Both the position numbers and the translations under genes were made by a program. 64,000 nt of DNA. Source: Paenibacillus sp. 37. Lineage in GTDB: Bacteria; Bacillota; Bacilli; Paenibacillales; Paenibacillaceae. Position 1 is the first letter of the stretch. Each line of letters opens with the position of its first letter. The notes under the pieces were generated by a model, which saw only the letters and a list, made by a program, of their open reading frames with translations, was not told the origin of the DNA and did not search any database. The stretch lies in contig NZ_CP043761.1 of NCBI RefSeq assembly GCF_008386395.1, positions 5,208,001-5,272,000 on the forward strand. Reading direction: 5' to 3'. Below are positions 8,730-16,047 of the stretch, piece by piece.

Positions 8730-9737
8730 TTATAAGGCTTCTGATAGAATGCCTGACTTCAACGCCTGAAGAACCATTCCTCGTAACCCGGCATCAAAAT
8801 CATGTTGGAACGAGTCCTGATGTACGATCTCGGGCAACGACGGCATGGGGTGATCCTTCCCGTACTGTTTCCACGCCAAATCCAGTTCTTCTCTCTCCAC
8901 CCGTTCCTGATAAATGACAATCTGGTGCGGGGCAACAACGGCATTAATCGTTTGCAAGATATGGCATACCTGCACTACAAAATCATCGTTGCTCATGTCA
9001 CGTTTCCAATCAGGTGAATAAGGAAGATACTTAATCTCACCAAACATCCCGTTTTTCCCACGGATCATCTGTCCATTCAACATCATGCCCATACCCGGCG
9101 GGTATCGGTTCGGAAAATAAATTCCTGCTACACTCTGTTCCTTCAGATCAGCATGTTGTGCACAGTACCCGCTAATCGCTGCATTCACATCATTCTCCAC
9201 GAGAACGTTCAGCTGGAACTCGCTCTCGATCTCCCGAATCAGATGGGAATGGATAAGCTCTTCATGACTGCTCACGGTGATGTCCCCGTCCACGGCTTGT
9301 CCTGGAATTCCGATGCCAATCATATCAATGGAGGGGTACTCCGCAACGAAACGCGCGATAAGTTGCAGCACATGTTGTTTATCAAAAGCAGGCAGGATGC
9401 TCTCTTCCTTCAACACAACCTTATTCTCCAGATTCATGACCGTTGCCGAAATCAACTCCTGGCCTTTCATCTCTTTGATGTAAAGAACCAAAGCAAGCTT
9501 AAAGTTATAATTATATCGATATGCCTGAGCAGGACGACCGCCGTTAGAGGGAACCACTTTATCCTGGAACAACTCTCCGCCATCACATAATTCCTGAATC
9601 AACGCATTAATGGTAACAACACTAAGATTGGTGAGTAAAGCTAATTGCGGTTTGGTCGCCGTCTCGATCTGCTGCATGACTTCACGCACATTATTCAAAT
9701 TGATGTATTTCATCATTGTAGCGTTGGCTTTTTTCAT
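8730..9737 (-). CDS. ROK-family transcriptional regulator
   Basis: About 335 residues. The N-terminal winged helix (INLNNVREVMQQIE, LALLTNLSVVTINALIQEL, GGRPAQAYRYNYNF) is typical of NagC/XylR-type regulators. It is followed by an actin-fold ROK domain with IGIGIPGQA and VENDVNAA. The Cys-rich zinc motif that usually follows in ROK kinases is missing (the corresponding region reads GMFGEIKYLPYSPD), so a sugar-sensing repressor is more likely than an active kinase. I placed the start at the ATG at 9737 (MKKANATMMKYINL). A GTG at 9797 would add 20 residues that look unrelated. No clear target operon adjoins it. Confidence 0.85.
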   Translation of the reverse strand: MKKANATMMKYINLNNVREVMQQIETATKPQLALLTNLSVVTINALIQELCDGGELFQDKVVPSNGGRPAQAYRYNYNFKLALVLYIKEMKGQELISATVMNLENKVVLKEESILPAFDKQHVLQLIARFVAEYPSIDMIGIGIPGQAVDGDITVSSHEELIHSHLIREIESEFQLNVLVENDVNAAISGYCAQHADLKEQSVAGIYFPNRYPPGMGMMLNGQMIRGKNGMFGEIKYLPYSPDWKRDMSNDDFVVQVCHILQTINAVVAPHQIVIYQERVEREELDLAWKQYGKDHPMPSLPEIVHQDSFQHDFDAGLRGMVLQALKSGILSEAL

Positions 9738-9880
9738 AACCCTCTCGTTTCTACTCTGGTTCAATGGAGCCAAAGCAATGGTATGGATGTCATTCACACC
9801 ATATCATAACATAATGCCTTACTCGAACACATGAGTTCCATCGTACTGGCGATGGATCGAAATCGGCAGAGCTACTTGGT

Positions 9881-9997
9881 TCACTCAAACAAATCATCCA
9901 TTGACTTCACAGGCTTCACTTCAATTGGTTGCTTGGACAAGACCATACTGGCATAGGTACCTACCCAGATTATAACTGCCATAATAACGTATACCAT
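9881..9997 (-). CDS. Small single-span membrane protein (38 residues)
   Basis: A short reading frame with an excellent ribosome site: GGGAGGT lies eight bases before the ATG at 9997. The product begins MVYVIMAVIIWVGTYASMVL, one hydrophobic helix, then a polar tail rich in Lys, Pro and acidic residues (SKQPIEVKPV, then KSMDDLFE). A promoter-like TTGACA/CATACT pair lies about 100 bp upstream. It would be an N-out or N-in single-pass inner-membrane peptide. Such peptides often stabilise larger membrane complexes, but no partner gene is adjacent. I do not recognise the family. Confidence 0.6.
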   Translation of the reverse strand: MVYVIMAVIIWVGTYASMVLSKQPIEVKPVKSMDDLFE

Positions 9998-10100
9998 CCA
10001 TACTTACCTCCCTGTTTCATGCGGATTATGATTTTGCGATACTTACCACATGTGACTATTCCTCTATTTAATAAATAGACTTTATAAAGTATATTAAGTA

Positions 10101-10129
10101 AGTATGCGAGGATAACAGTTCTTTGTCAA
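10101..10129 (-). promoter_or_regulatory. Predicted sigma-A promoter for the 38-residue protein
   Basis: Read on the minus strand, TTGACA (10129-10124) and CATACT (10106-10101) are separated by 17 bases, giving a leader of about 95 nt before the ATG at 9997. The -35 is perfect and the -10 is weak. Confidence 0.5.
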
Positions 10130-10162
10130 CTACAACAACACGTATCATCTGATACTCATAAT

Positions 10163-10209
10163 AAATGGCTGCCAACAGAATCATTCAACGATTCTGTCGG
10201 CAGCCATTT
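10163..10209 (-). terminator. Rho-independent terminator of the membrane-protein gene
   Basis: AAATGGCTGCC plus ACAGAATC pairs with GATTCTGT plus GGCAGCCATTT across a 7-base loop, about 20 bp after the stop of the gene at 10228. Confidence 0.85.
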
Positions 10210-10227
10210 GTTCAACATGCGAGCAGT

Positions 10228-10683
10228 TTATTTCGAATATGTTCGCTGTACAGCAGGCAATAAGGTCACAACTTGAATACCCACTCCCCATGCAAAATAG
10301 ACCAAGTGAATAATAGAGACATCCTGAATCCAGTACACCTGCACCATAATCCAGATGATGAGAGCAAACCCCGTATACAAGGAAAAAGTCCAAGCCCAAT
10401 AGCGGTCAGGATAGAGATTCAGTCTCTCAGCCGGCCCCCAATGAACGTAGCGGATGAGCGAAATAGCAATCGTCGTAGGCATCACGCCAAGAACCAGCAA
10501 TAGGATGATCCCCGGGAACAAAAAACTGGCAAACGGAGAATTCTCCAACAAAGATGCGGGCAAATTCACCATACTTCCGGATGGGTCTATGATTAAAATG
10601 ATTCCTCCAACGATCGCCCCAATCCCCAGCATTCCATGCATCAAAATGAGTAACCACGATCTGCCTATACGCTGCTTCATCAT
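10228..10683 (-). CDS. Four-helix integral membrane protein, unknown function
   Basis: 151 residues, nearly all hydrophobic, with four predicted spans: LLILMHGMLGIGAIVGGIIL (about 11-30), FLFPGIILLLVLGVMPTTIA (about 54-75), the WAWTFSLYTGFALIIWIMVQ region (about 96-117) and a last one near IIHLVYFAWGVGIQVVTLLP. The loop after span two, RYVHWGPAERLNLYPDRYWA, is polar and probably cytoplasmic. AAGGAG precedes the tandem ATG start. It resembles small uncharacterised membrane proteins common in Bacillales. It stands alone with its own terminator. No motif points to transport or catalysis. Confidence 0.8.
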   Translation of the reverse strand: MMKQRIGRSWLLILMHGMLGIGAIVGGIILIIDPSGSMVNLPASLLENSPFASFLFPGIILLLVLGVMPTTIAISLIRYVHWGPAERLNLYPDRYWAWTFSLYTGFALIIWIMVQVYWIQDVSIIHLVYFAWGVGIQVVTLLPAVQRTYSK

Positions 10684-10832
10684 GAATTGCTCCTTCCGTC
10701 CTCTCGTTTCTCAACTTCATATATGGAGGATTATGCTCAAACCCTCTAGTACCATTCTCACACATGCCACGTATTGTTCCTGTGTTTCTTTTCACTATAT
10801 TGAATCTCGAAAATCATTCGTAATGGAAAAAC

Positions 10833-10861
10833 TTGATAAAAGAACGTACGTTCGGTATAAT
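10833..10861 (+). promoter_or_regulatory. Sigma-A promoter with embedded SOS (LexA) box
   Basis: TTGATA (10833-10838) and TATAAT (10856-10861) are separated by exactly 17 bases. The spacer holds GAACGTACGTTC (10842-10853), extended by a G. This fits the Gram-positive LexA operator CGAAC-N4-GTTCG at all but the outer 5' base. LexA sitting between -35 and -10 would block transcription until DNA damage. The match is seen directly; regulation is inferred. Confidence 0.75.
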
Positions 10862-10891
10862 GGGGATATCCTGAATAAGCGAGAGGCAGAT

Positions 10892-11092
10892 ATGGACGAC
10901 AAATTTATTAAGGAATTACGCGAGATTAGTCGGGATGACAGACGAAGATCGGAATTTATGATTCAAGGATTGAAGGAAACACTGCAAGAACGCAAAGAAG
11001 AAGGCTTACTCAAGCGCTGGATACGGCGTAAGAAAACAGAGAAAAAAATCTCTCAAAGATTTAATCAAGATCCTCACTCGGATCAAAAGTAA
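10892..11092 (+). CDS. Small highly charged protein, predicted SOS-regulated (66 residues)
   Basis: The product starts MDDKFIKELREISRDDRRRS and continues as an almost uninterrupted charged helix rich in Lys, Arg and Glu, with a basic patch (KRWIRRKKTEKK) before a polar tail. It has no membrane span or signal peptide, so it should be cytosolic. GAGAGGC lies five bases before the ATG. The promoter just upstream carries a LexA-type operator, and the predicted start of transcription is about 24 nt before the ATG. Small SOS proteins in Bacilli often inhibit division or modulate repair enzymes, but this one lacks the LysM domain of YneA. The basic, helical character would suit binding to nucleic acid or a protein partner. 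The family is not recognised. Confidence 0.65.
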   Translation: MDDKFIKELREISRDDRRRSEFMIQGLKETLQERKEEGLLKRWIRRKKTEKKISQRFNQDPHSDQK

Positions 11093-11357
11093 CAACATAA
11101 AAAGGAGGCATAATACGCCTCCCTTGCTATTTACATATTTGAATCATTTAGATTAGTTAGTTGTGACTTAACCCATAAGTTTGCCAAAGCACACATTTAT
11201 GCTTCTAAATAAATCAAATCCTAGCTGAACTTGGTTCCTCATAAACTTACTTGCCTCTTGCCAGTTAGCTAAATGAAAAAAAGAGCAGCCTGCCATCCTG
11301 CAGTCTGCCCCGTGCTTTATGAACTAACGTTTCCCGTTAGCTTATAAGTAAGGGTCT
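11093..11357. other. Intergenic stretch with repeat remnant and hairpin
   Basis: Directly after the small SOS-box gene, GGAGGC/GCCTCC around ATAATAC (about 11103-11123) is a weak terminator-like hairpin. The rest is AT-rich. At 11263-11295 a segment (GTTAGCTAAATGAAAAAAAG then AGCAGCC) resembles the second half of the dispersed repeat described at 12303, in degraded form. No gene was found. Confidence 0.4.
11322..11343. repeat. Dispersed repeat, copy 1 (CTAAC...GTTAG core, diverged)
   Basis: AACTAACGTTTCCCGTTAGC has the same palindromic CTAAC/GTTAG core and CCCGTTAG half as copies at 12303, 46993, 49281 and 49930. It lies just downstream of the acetyltransferase gene on the minus strand. Confidence 0.5.
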
Positions 11358-11816
11358 CTATAGCTCTTTTACCATCTTCACAACTTCAATTTCATAATTT
11401 AGATGCTTATAGAAATTTACGGCACGAAGGTTATTGTTAAAGACATTCAGTATAAGCTGTCGATAGCCTTTTTGCCTTGACCACTCTTCTGCTTTGGTCA
11501 TGAGTCCCTTGCCGACCCCTTTTCCTTCTCCTTGTGGAGAAACCGCAATCGCCACAATATAGCCTTGTTCTATATCGTTCAATTTATCTTTATGCGGCTG
11601 TACTTCAAGGAAACCCAGTAGCTCTCCTGTTTCATCTTCCGCCACAAAAATCTCCGTACCAGGAGAAAGACTGTCTACTGATTCTTGGGCTAGGCTGAGC
11701 TGTGATTCTTCCATTTTGACTGGATCACGCCAGCTCATCAGCTCAAAGTCCATAAATCGTAAAGCCAGACTTACAATGAAATCTTTATCGGACTCTTGAA
11801 AAGCTCTAATCTGCAT
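11358..11816 (-). CDS. GNAT-family N-acetyltransferase
   Basis: About 152 residues from MQIRAFQESDKDFI, a typical GNAT beginning. Motif A is seen as GYIVAIAVSPQGEGKGVGKG, which binds acetyl-CoA pyrophosphate, followed by NVFNNNLRAVNFYKHLNYE, motif B with the usual Asn and Tyr. It should acetylate a primary amine in the cytoplasm; the acceptor is unknown. AAGGGG precedes the chosen ATG at 11816. An upstream in-frame start would add 24 residues without homology and overlap the VOC remnant. Dispersed repeat remnants follow it. Confidence 0.87.
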   Translation of the reverse strand: MQIRAFQESDKDFIVSLALRFMDFELMSWRDPVKMEESQLSLAQESVDSLSPGTEIFVAEDETGELLGFLEVQPHKDKLNDIEQGYIVAIAVSPQGEGKGVGKGLMTKAEEWSRQKGYRQLILNVFNNNLRAVNFYKHLNYEIEVVKMVKEL

Positions 11817-11875
11817 ACACTTACCCCTTATATTTAAATTATGGAATACCTGTTCTAATCTTAAAATTAATGCCA

Positions 11876-12250
11876 TTATTTCTCCCAAAGCTCGACCAAT
11901 CGACCTTCAGGATCTTCATTCAAAATAAACTTTCCAAATTCACTAATCTCTTTTTTCTTTGCAAGAAGTACACTAATCTGTCCAAGATGCTTCATAGTCT
12001 CGTTTAGATTATGTACTTGGAAATTTAACATCACTTGTTGTTCTGTTGGAAAACAACTGTCATTCTCGATAAAGAAAGAAAAGATCGTCTCATTTCCTAA
12101 TTGGGTTTTATCACAGTCCCATTCCAATTTTCTATGTCAATCTTCAACACCTCACTGTACCTTTTTTTTAACTTCAAGATTCTTAGTTCTCCAAAATACT
12201 CCTCCGAAACCTTTATCATCGTACCTAAGTCCTGTTTATCATCAAATTTT
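11876..12250 (-). pseudogene. Glyoxalase/VOC-family protein, frameshifted remnant
   Basis: The downstream frame (11876 to about 12127) gives the second half of a VOC protein: VMLNFQVHNLNETMKHL, then GKFILNEDPEGRLVELWEK, the usual C-terminal strand and metal-binding Glu. The matching first half (KKRYSEVLKIDIENWN, compare the usual FYxEVLGLDI) lies just upstream in another frame, so a frameshift near 12130-12140 splits the gene. The first beta strand is also poorly preserved. Intact relatives are about 120-140 residues. It is probably inactive. A sequencing error could explain the shift but not the weak N-terminus. Confidence 0.6.
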
Positions 12251-12302
12251 TAGCTATCCGATTACATTAAATATTCGAGGTTTAAATTAAAATACCTTTT
12301 TC

Positions 12303-12351
12303 AACTATCCTGCCCGTTAGCTGAAAAACAGCCGACTATTTAGCCGGCTGT
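12303..12351 (-). repeat. Dispersed repeat, copy 2, acting as terminator
   Basis: AACTATCCTGCCCGTTAGCT is followed by AAAAACAGCCG, then CGGCTGT. The distal part forms a hairpin (ACAGCCG/CGGCTGT). It shares sequence and order of parts with copies at 46993 and 49930 and lies downstream of the cyclase gene and upstream of the VOC remnant, both on the minus strand. Confidence 0.6.
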
Positions 12352-12413
12352 CTACTTGAGTATTCTGAGTTCTGTGCCTTATTTAACTATTTCAGCTTTT
12401 GATCTACCCCGTT

Positions 12414-13151
12414 TCACGGCAGAATGGCAAAGGATCGAACTGGAAAACCAGATGCTTTTTCCGCCTTCGGTACGATGTTGAAGATCACCGCACCTTTAGC
12501 CGGCACCTGATCCAGGTTTGTTAACAGCTCAACTTGATATGTATCCTGGGCGAGTACATAATATTCTGCCAGAAGTGCTCCATTCTTCTGATAATCCACT
12601 GCTGAATCCGTGTCAAAGGTTTCATGCCCAATGGCTTGTACTTTTCTCTCCTCAAATAAAAACATGAGCGCACTAACCGACCATCCGGGTGCATGACTGT
12701 TGCCTTCATCATCCTTGTTATCAAATGTTTCATGGTTAGGCCAGCGTTTGCTCCAATCGGTACGTAAGGCTACAAAACTTCCAGCTTCAATCACGCCATG
12801 CTCTCTTTCAAATTCAAGAATATGCTCCACATCCAGTGTGAAATCCGGATTGTTCTCTACTTCGGCAGACTGGTCAATGACCACAAGCGGGAGCACAAGC
12901 TCCTTCAAACCTAGTTCATCCAGATACCGGGTATCCCGAACGAAGTGGATCGGCGCATCCAGATGTGTCCCGTATTGACCCGGGAACTTGAAGCTCTGGG
13001 CAAAGAAACCTTGATCGTGATCAAACAGTGTATCGAATTGTGCTGCCTCAAAAGCTGAAAAATGTGGAGAGCCTGGACCAAACGTATGGGTCAGATCCAC
13101 CCATTTCTTTTCTTTTAACAATTGAATGGCTTGAATGAGTTCGTTGGACAT
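12414..13151 (-). CDS. Cyclase family protein (KynB-like metal-dependent hydrolase)
   Basis: About 245 residues. The defining motif of the cyclase/kynurenine formamidase family is seen as GQYGTHLDAPIHF (HxGTHxDxPxH-like, metal ligands His and Asp), preceded by WVDLTHTFGPGSPHF. Members hydrolyse N-formyl or cyclic amide substrates in the cytoplasm using Zn or Mn. Conserved downstream parts are HAPGWSVSALMFL and AIGHETFDTDSAV. GAGGTGAT precedes the ATG at 13151. It is divergent from the DJ-1-type gene at 13349, and a long perfect dyad lies between them. No kyn genes are nearby, so tryptophan catabolism is not supported by context. Confidence 0.88.
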   Translation of the reverse strand: MSNELIQAIQLLKEKKWVDLTHTFGPGSPHFSAFEAAQFDTLFDHDQGFFAQSFKFPGQYGTHLDAPIHFVRDTRYLDELGLKELVLPLVVIDQSAEVENNPDFTLDVEHILEFEREHGVIEAGSFVALRTDWSKRWPNHETFDNKDDEGNSHAPGWSVSALMFLFEERKVQAIGHETFDTDSAVDYQKNGALLAEYYVLAQDTYQVELLTNLDQVPAKGAVIFNIVPKAEKASGFPVRSFAILP

Positions 13152-13265
13152 CCTAATCACCTCATGCACAAAATGGAATAAATTTCTCCTATTATATCTT
13201 ATTCCACTACAATTGGGGAGCAGTCCCTATATTGGTTCTTAGGGCTGTTAATTTTCAAATTTAAA

Positions 13266-13296
13266 AACTTCACTGACCGTAGATGTCAGTGAAGTT
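13266..13296. promoter_or_regulatory. Perfect 12-bp-arm dyad between divergent genes
   Basis: AACTTCACTGAC, a 7-base loop and GTCAGTGAAGTT form a perfect inverted repeat. It lies between the cyclase gene (minus) and the DJ-1/PfpI gene (plus), five bases before a TATAAT (13301-13306). No coding end needs a terminator here, so an operator or an RNA hairpin in a leader is more likely. Confidence 0.5.
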
Positions 13297-13348
13297 AATT
13301 TATAATACAAGAGTAATCCATTCAATCATGAAAACAAAAGGAGCATGT

Positions 13349-13987
13349 ATGATGCAAACGAAGAACGTATATCTATATGTATTTGATACGATGGCAGATT
13401 GGGAGGTAGGATATCTAACTGCTGAATTGAACTCGGGAAGGTATTTCAGGAAAGAGATCCAGCCTTTACAGGTCGTAACCGTAGGCGTGGATAAACATCC
13501 GGTAACTACCATGGGCGGATTGAACATCCTTCCTCATATTTCTATTGATGAATGTACATTGAAAGGTGACGATGTCATCATTCTTCCAGGAGGAAACACC
13601 TGGATGGATACCATCCATGATCCCCTATTGAAAAAAGTTGCTGCCTCCATAGAAGAGGGTACGGTTATTGCGGCGATTTGCGGTGCGACAGTTGCACTTG
13701 CAAAAATAGGGATACTGGATTCCAGACAGCATACAAGCAATGATTTAGAATACCTGAAGATGATATGCCCAGATTATACTGGAGAAACCTATTATGTAAC
13801 GGAGCCTGCAGTAACCGATGGAAATCTAGTTACTGCATCTGGAATAGCTCCGTTAGAATTTACAATGCATGTGTTGAAGCTGTTGAATGTCTATGCACCA
13901 GAAACATTACAGGCCTGGTTCAATCTGTATCAGACTCATGAGTCCAAATACTTCTACCAGTTAATGAATTCTATTGCACCTGAATAA
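13349..13987 (+). CDS. DJ-1/PfpI-family type 1 glutamine amidotransferase-like protein
   Basis: About 212 residues. The fold signature is VYLYVFDTMADWEVGYLTAE, then DDVIILPGGNTW and the nucleophile elbow AAICGATVALAKIG with the reactive Cys. Relatives in Bacillus are annotated as YoaZ-like or general-stress proteases/deglycases, and their real activity is uncertain. AAAGGAG precedes tandem ATGs at 13349 and 13352; the in-frame upstream start at 13283 lacks a ribosome site. The 3' end overlaps the end of the convergent oxidoreductase gene by 17 bp. Expression may depend on the dyad at 13266. Confidence 0.87.
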   Translation: MMQTKNVYLYVFDTMADWEVGYLTAELNSGRYFRKEIQPLQVVTVGVDKHPVTTMGGLNILPHISIDECTLKGDDVIILPGGNTWMDTIHDPLLKKVAASIEEGTVIAAICGATVALAKIGILDSRQHTSNDLEYLKMICPDYTGETYYVTEPAVTDGNLVTASGIAPLEFTMHVLKLLNVYAPETLQAWFNLYQTHESKYFYQLMNSIAPE

Positions 13988-14897
13988 CCAGTTTCCCGCG
14001 TGTATGATGGGATTCACTTTTCTCGTGTGCTTCCCTTACTCCCTGCTCAGTTAACGGGTAGGTTTCATCAATAATCGATTTGAGCTTGCCTTCCGCAGCC
14101 AGTTCAGCCAGCTGATCCAGTTGATCCCCTTTGGGCTCCATCATGAAAACGTTGGCCGTTACTCCGGCTTCCTTGGCAAGCTTCTCATCCGGTTGTTCCA
14201 CCAAGGATACCAGATGCCCGCCAGACTTTAACACCTTGAAGCTATCGCGCTGAATATCACCGCCCATGGTGTCGAGTACAACATCATAACCGGAGAGAAT
14301 CTCCGAGAAATCTTCTTTTTTATAATTGATAAAATGATCTACACCCAACGAGCGAAGCAACGCTTCGTTTGATTCACTTGCCGTGGAAGCCACTTCAGCG
14401 CCGAGGGACTTGGCAATCTGTATTGCATACGTTCCCACACCACCTGCACCAGCATGAATGAGTACCTTCTGCCCTTTGCCTAAACGTCCATGATCCACAA
14501 GGGCTTGCCAAGCCGTCATCGCAGCCAGCGGGATCGCTGCCGCTTCCTCGAAGCTCAAATTCTCCGGTATACGGGCAATAATGTCTGCATCAACAGCAAC
14601 ATATTCTGCATAAGTTCCGAATTGACGCGGACGCGCAAATACCCGATCACCTTCTCTGAACCGCGTGACATTTGAACCTGCTTCAGCCACAATACCCGCA
14701 ACATCGCCGCCCAGAATCAACGGAAAACTCTCCGCTGCTTCTTTCATATCACCTTGTCTGATTTTGAAGTCCACCGGGTTCACCGACGTGGCATGTGTTC
14801 GAATTAACACCTGATTCACTCCACATGCTGGCTTGGCTACTTCCTTTTCCTTCAATTGTTCCGCTCCACCAAATTCTTCAATCACAATTGCTTTCAT
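13971..14897 (-). CDS. Zinc-independent NADP-dependent oxidoreductase (MDR superfamily)
   Basis: About 308 residues. The sequence starts MKAIVIEEFGG, with the GroES-like domain containing GGDVAGIVAEAGS and then the nucleotide-binding motif HAGAGGVGTYAIQIAKSLG. The Cys ligands of zinc alcohol dehydrogenases are absent, as in quinone oxidoreductases and enoyl reductases. It probably reduces quinones or alpha,beta-unsaturated carbonyls with NADPH in the cytosol. I place the start at the ATG at 14897; an ATG at 14918 would add seven residues. It converges on the DJ-1 gene with overlapping stops and diverges from the PhzF gene. Confidence 0.9.
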   Translation of the reverse strand: MKAIVIEEFGGAEQLKEKEVAKPACGVNQVLIRTHATSVNPVDFKIRQGDMKEAAESFPLILGGDVAGIVAEAGSNVTRFREGDRVFARPRQFGTYAEYVAVDADIIARIPENLSFEEAAAIPLAAMTAWQALVDHGRLGKGQKVLIHAGAGGVGTYAIQIAKSLGAEVASTASESNEALLRSLGVDHFINYKKEDFSEILSGYDVVLDTMGGDIQRDSFKVLKSGGHLVSLVEQPDEKLAKEAGVTANVFMMEPKGDQLDQLAELAAEGKLKSIIDETYPLTEQGVREAHEKSESHHTRGKLVIQVQ

Positions 14898-15094
14898 TAG
14901 AAATCCCAGCCTTTCCATTGATTATCGTTATACTCTCTCTCTCCCTTCATTACCCTTTCCCGGCGATCACTTGACCTATTCATTCAAAATTCACAGCAAT
15001 CTGGGATTCACAAGCCCGTTCAACAATCGTGATATAATGTCCATTATCATTACGTTAAATCTTAACCCAATAACTGAACAAGCGAGGTAACACG

Positions 15095-15973
15095 ATGGAA
15101 GTAGAAGTAAGTACATTACATGCATTTTCGGACAAGGTTTATGGTGGAAACCCCGCAGGTGTTGTTTTACAAGCAGCGCATTTGTCTGAAACCCAGATGC
15201 AGGAGATTGCCAGACAAGTCGGTTTTTCAGAGACTGCATTTGTTATGCCCTCGGATCAGGCTGATTTCAAAGTGCGTTATTTCACCCCAAGTGATGAAGT
15301 CGATCTATGTGGACATGCCACAATTGCTTTATTTTATCTAATGAAGACACAACAGCTCGTTAATGTTGGTACATATACACTGGAGACACTAGCCGGAATT
15401 CTTAAAGTTGATATCGCAGTCAATGGAGAAGTCTATCTGTCTCAGACGTTGCCAGAGTTTGGGGAGATCGTGGATCGACAGCAGATTGCCGATTCGTTAC
15501 GTATTTCTATGGAGGATTTGCATTCCGAACTACCTGTACAGATTGTGTCTACCGGGCTACCCGATATCATGATAGCCGTTAAAGATGTTGATGTTCTGAC
15601 CAAAATCGATCCTGACTTCCAGCGTATCAGTGAAATATGCAAGGCTCATCACGCCATAGGTTATCACGTGTTTACACTCAAATCAGATGCTGAGGACGTT
15701 CTGGCAGAATGCCGTAATTTTGCACCACTTTATGATATACCGGAAGAGAGCGCAACGGGCACATCCAATGGTGCCATGCTCTGTTATTTATCCCAGTACA
15801 ACCAGCTTACAGATCCTCATCATCACACGTACACGATCAGACAAGGGTACACCATGAACCGCCCCTCTGAGATCCGAGCCAGATTAACGCTGGACAGCTC
15901 TAATGAAATCACACAGATTCAGGTTGGCGGTCGTGCAATTCATATCAAAAACATTCAAATACACCTCCCTTAG
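15095..15973 (+). CDS. PhzF-family isomerase-like protein
   Basis: 292 residues, the normal size for this diaminopimelate-epimerase fold. The first lobe has the motif DKVYGGNPAGVVL and the catalytic Glu in VGFSETAFV. The strand RYFTPSDEVDLCGHATIALF carries the conserved DLCGHAT. The second lobe has EESATGTSNGAMLCYL. Characterised members catalyse proton shifts in secondary metabolites; most, like this one, have no known substrate. A GAGGT ribosome site precedes the ATG. No phenazine genes are near. Its stop codon lies in the loop of a terminator. Confidence 0.9.
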   Translation: MEVEVSTLHAFSDKVYGGNPAGVVLQAAHLSETQMQEIARQVGFSETAFVMPSDQADFKVRYFTPSDEVDLCGHATIALFYLMKTQQLVNVGTYTLETLAGILKVDIAVNGEVYLSQTLPEFGEIVDRQQIADSLRISMEDLHSELPVQIVSTGLPDIMIAVKDVDVLTKIDPDFQRISEICKAHHAIGYHVFTLKSDAEDVLAECRNFAPLYDIPEESATGTSNGAMLCYLSQYNQLTDPHHHTYTIRQGYTMNRPSEIRARLTLDSSNEITQIQVGGRAIHIKNIQIHLP

Positions 15974-15986
15974 TGGGAGGTGTTTT
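15961..15986 (+). terminator. Terminator overlapping the PhzF stop codon
   Basis: ACACCTCCC and GGGAGGTGT form a perfect stem with TTTT after it. The TAG stop (15971-15973) is inside the five-base loop. Confidence 0.9.
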
Positions 15987-16047
15987 ACGTACTTAGGATA
16001 TGTAAACTATCTTATGCGAAGCAGTGTAATAGCCTGGCCTGTGGTCA

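Noticed and set aside
10454..10891. A longer plus-strand frame running into the SOS-box small gene
   Set aside because: It lies antisense to the membrane-protein gene at 10228 and to its ribosome site. The promoter at 10833-10861 would lie inside it. The ATG at 10892 has its own ribosome site.
13266..13296. Reading of the dyad as a terminator
   Set aside because: No gene ends next to it on either strand and no long T-run follows, so an operator is more likely. Termination of an unseen RNA cannot be fully excluded.
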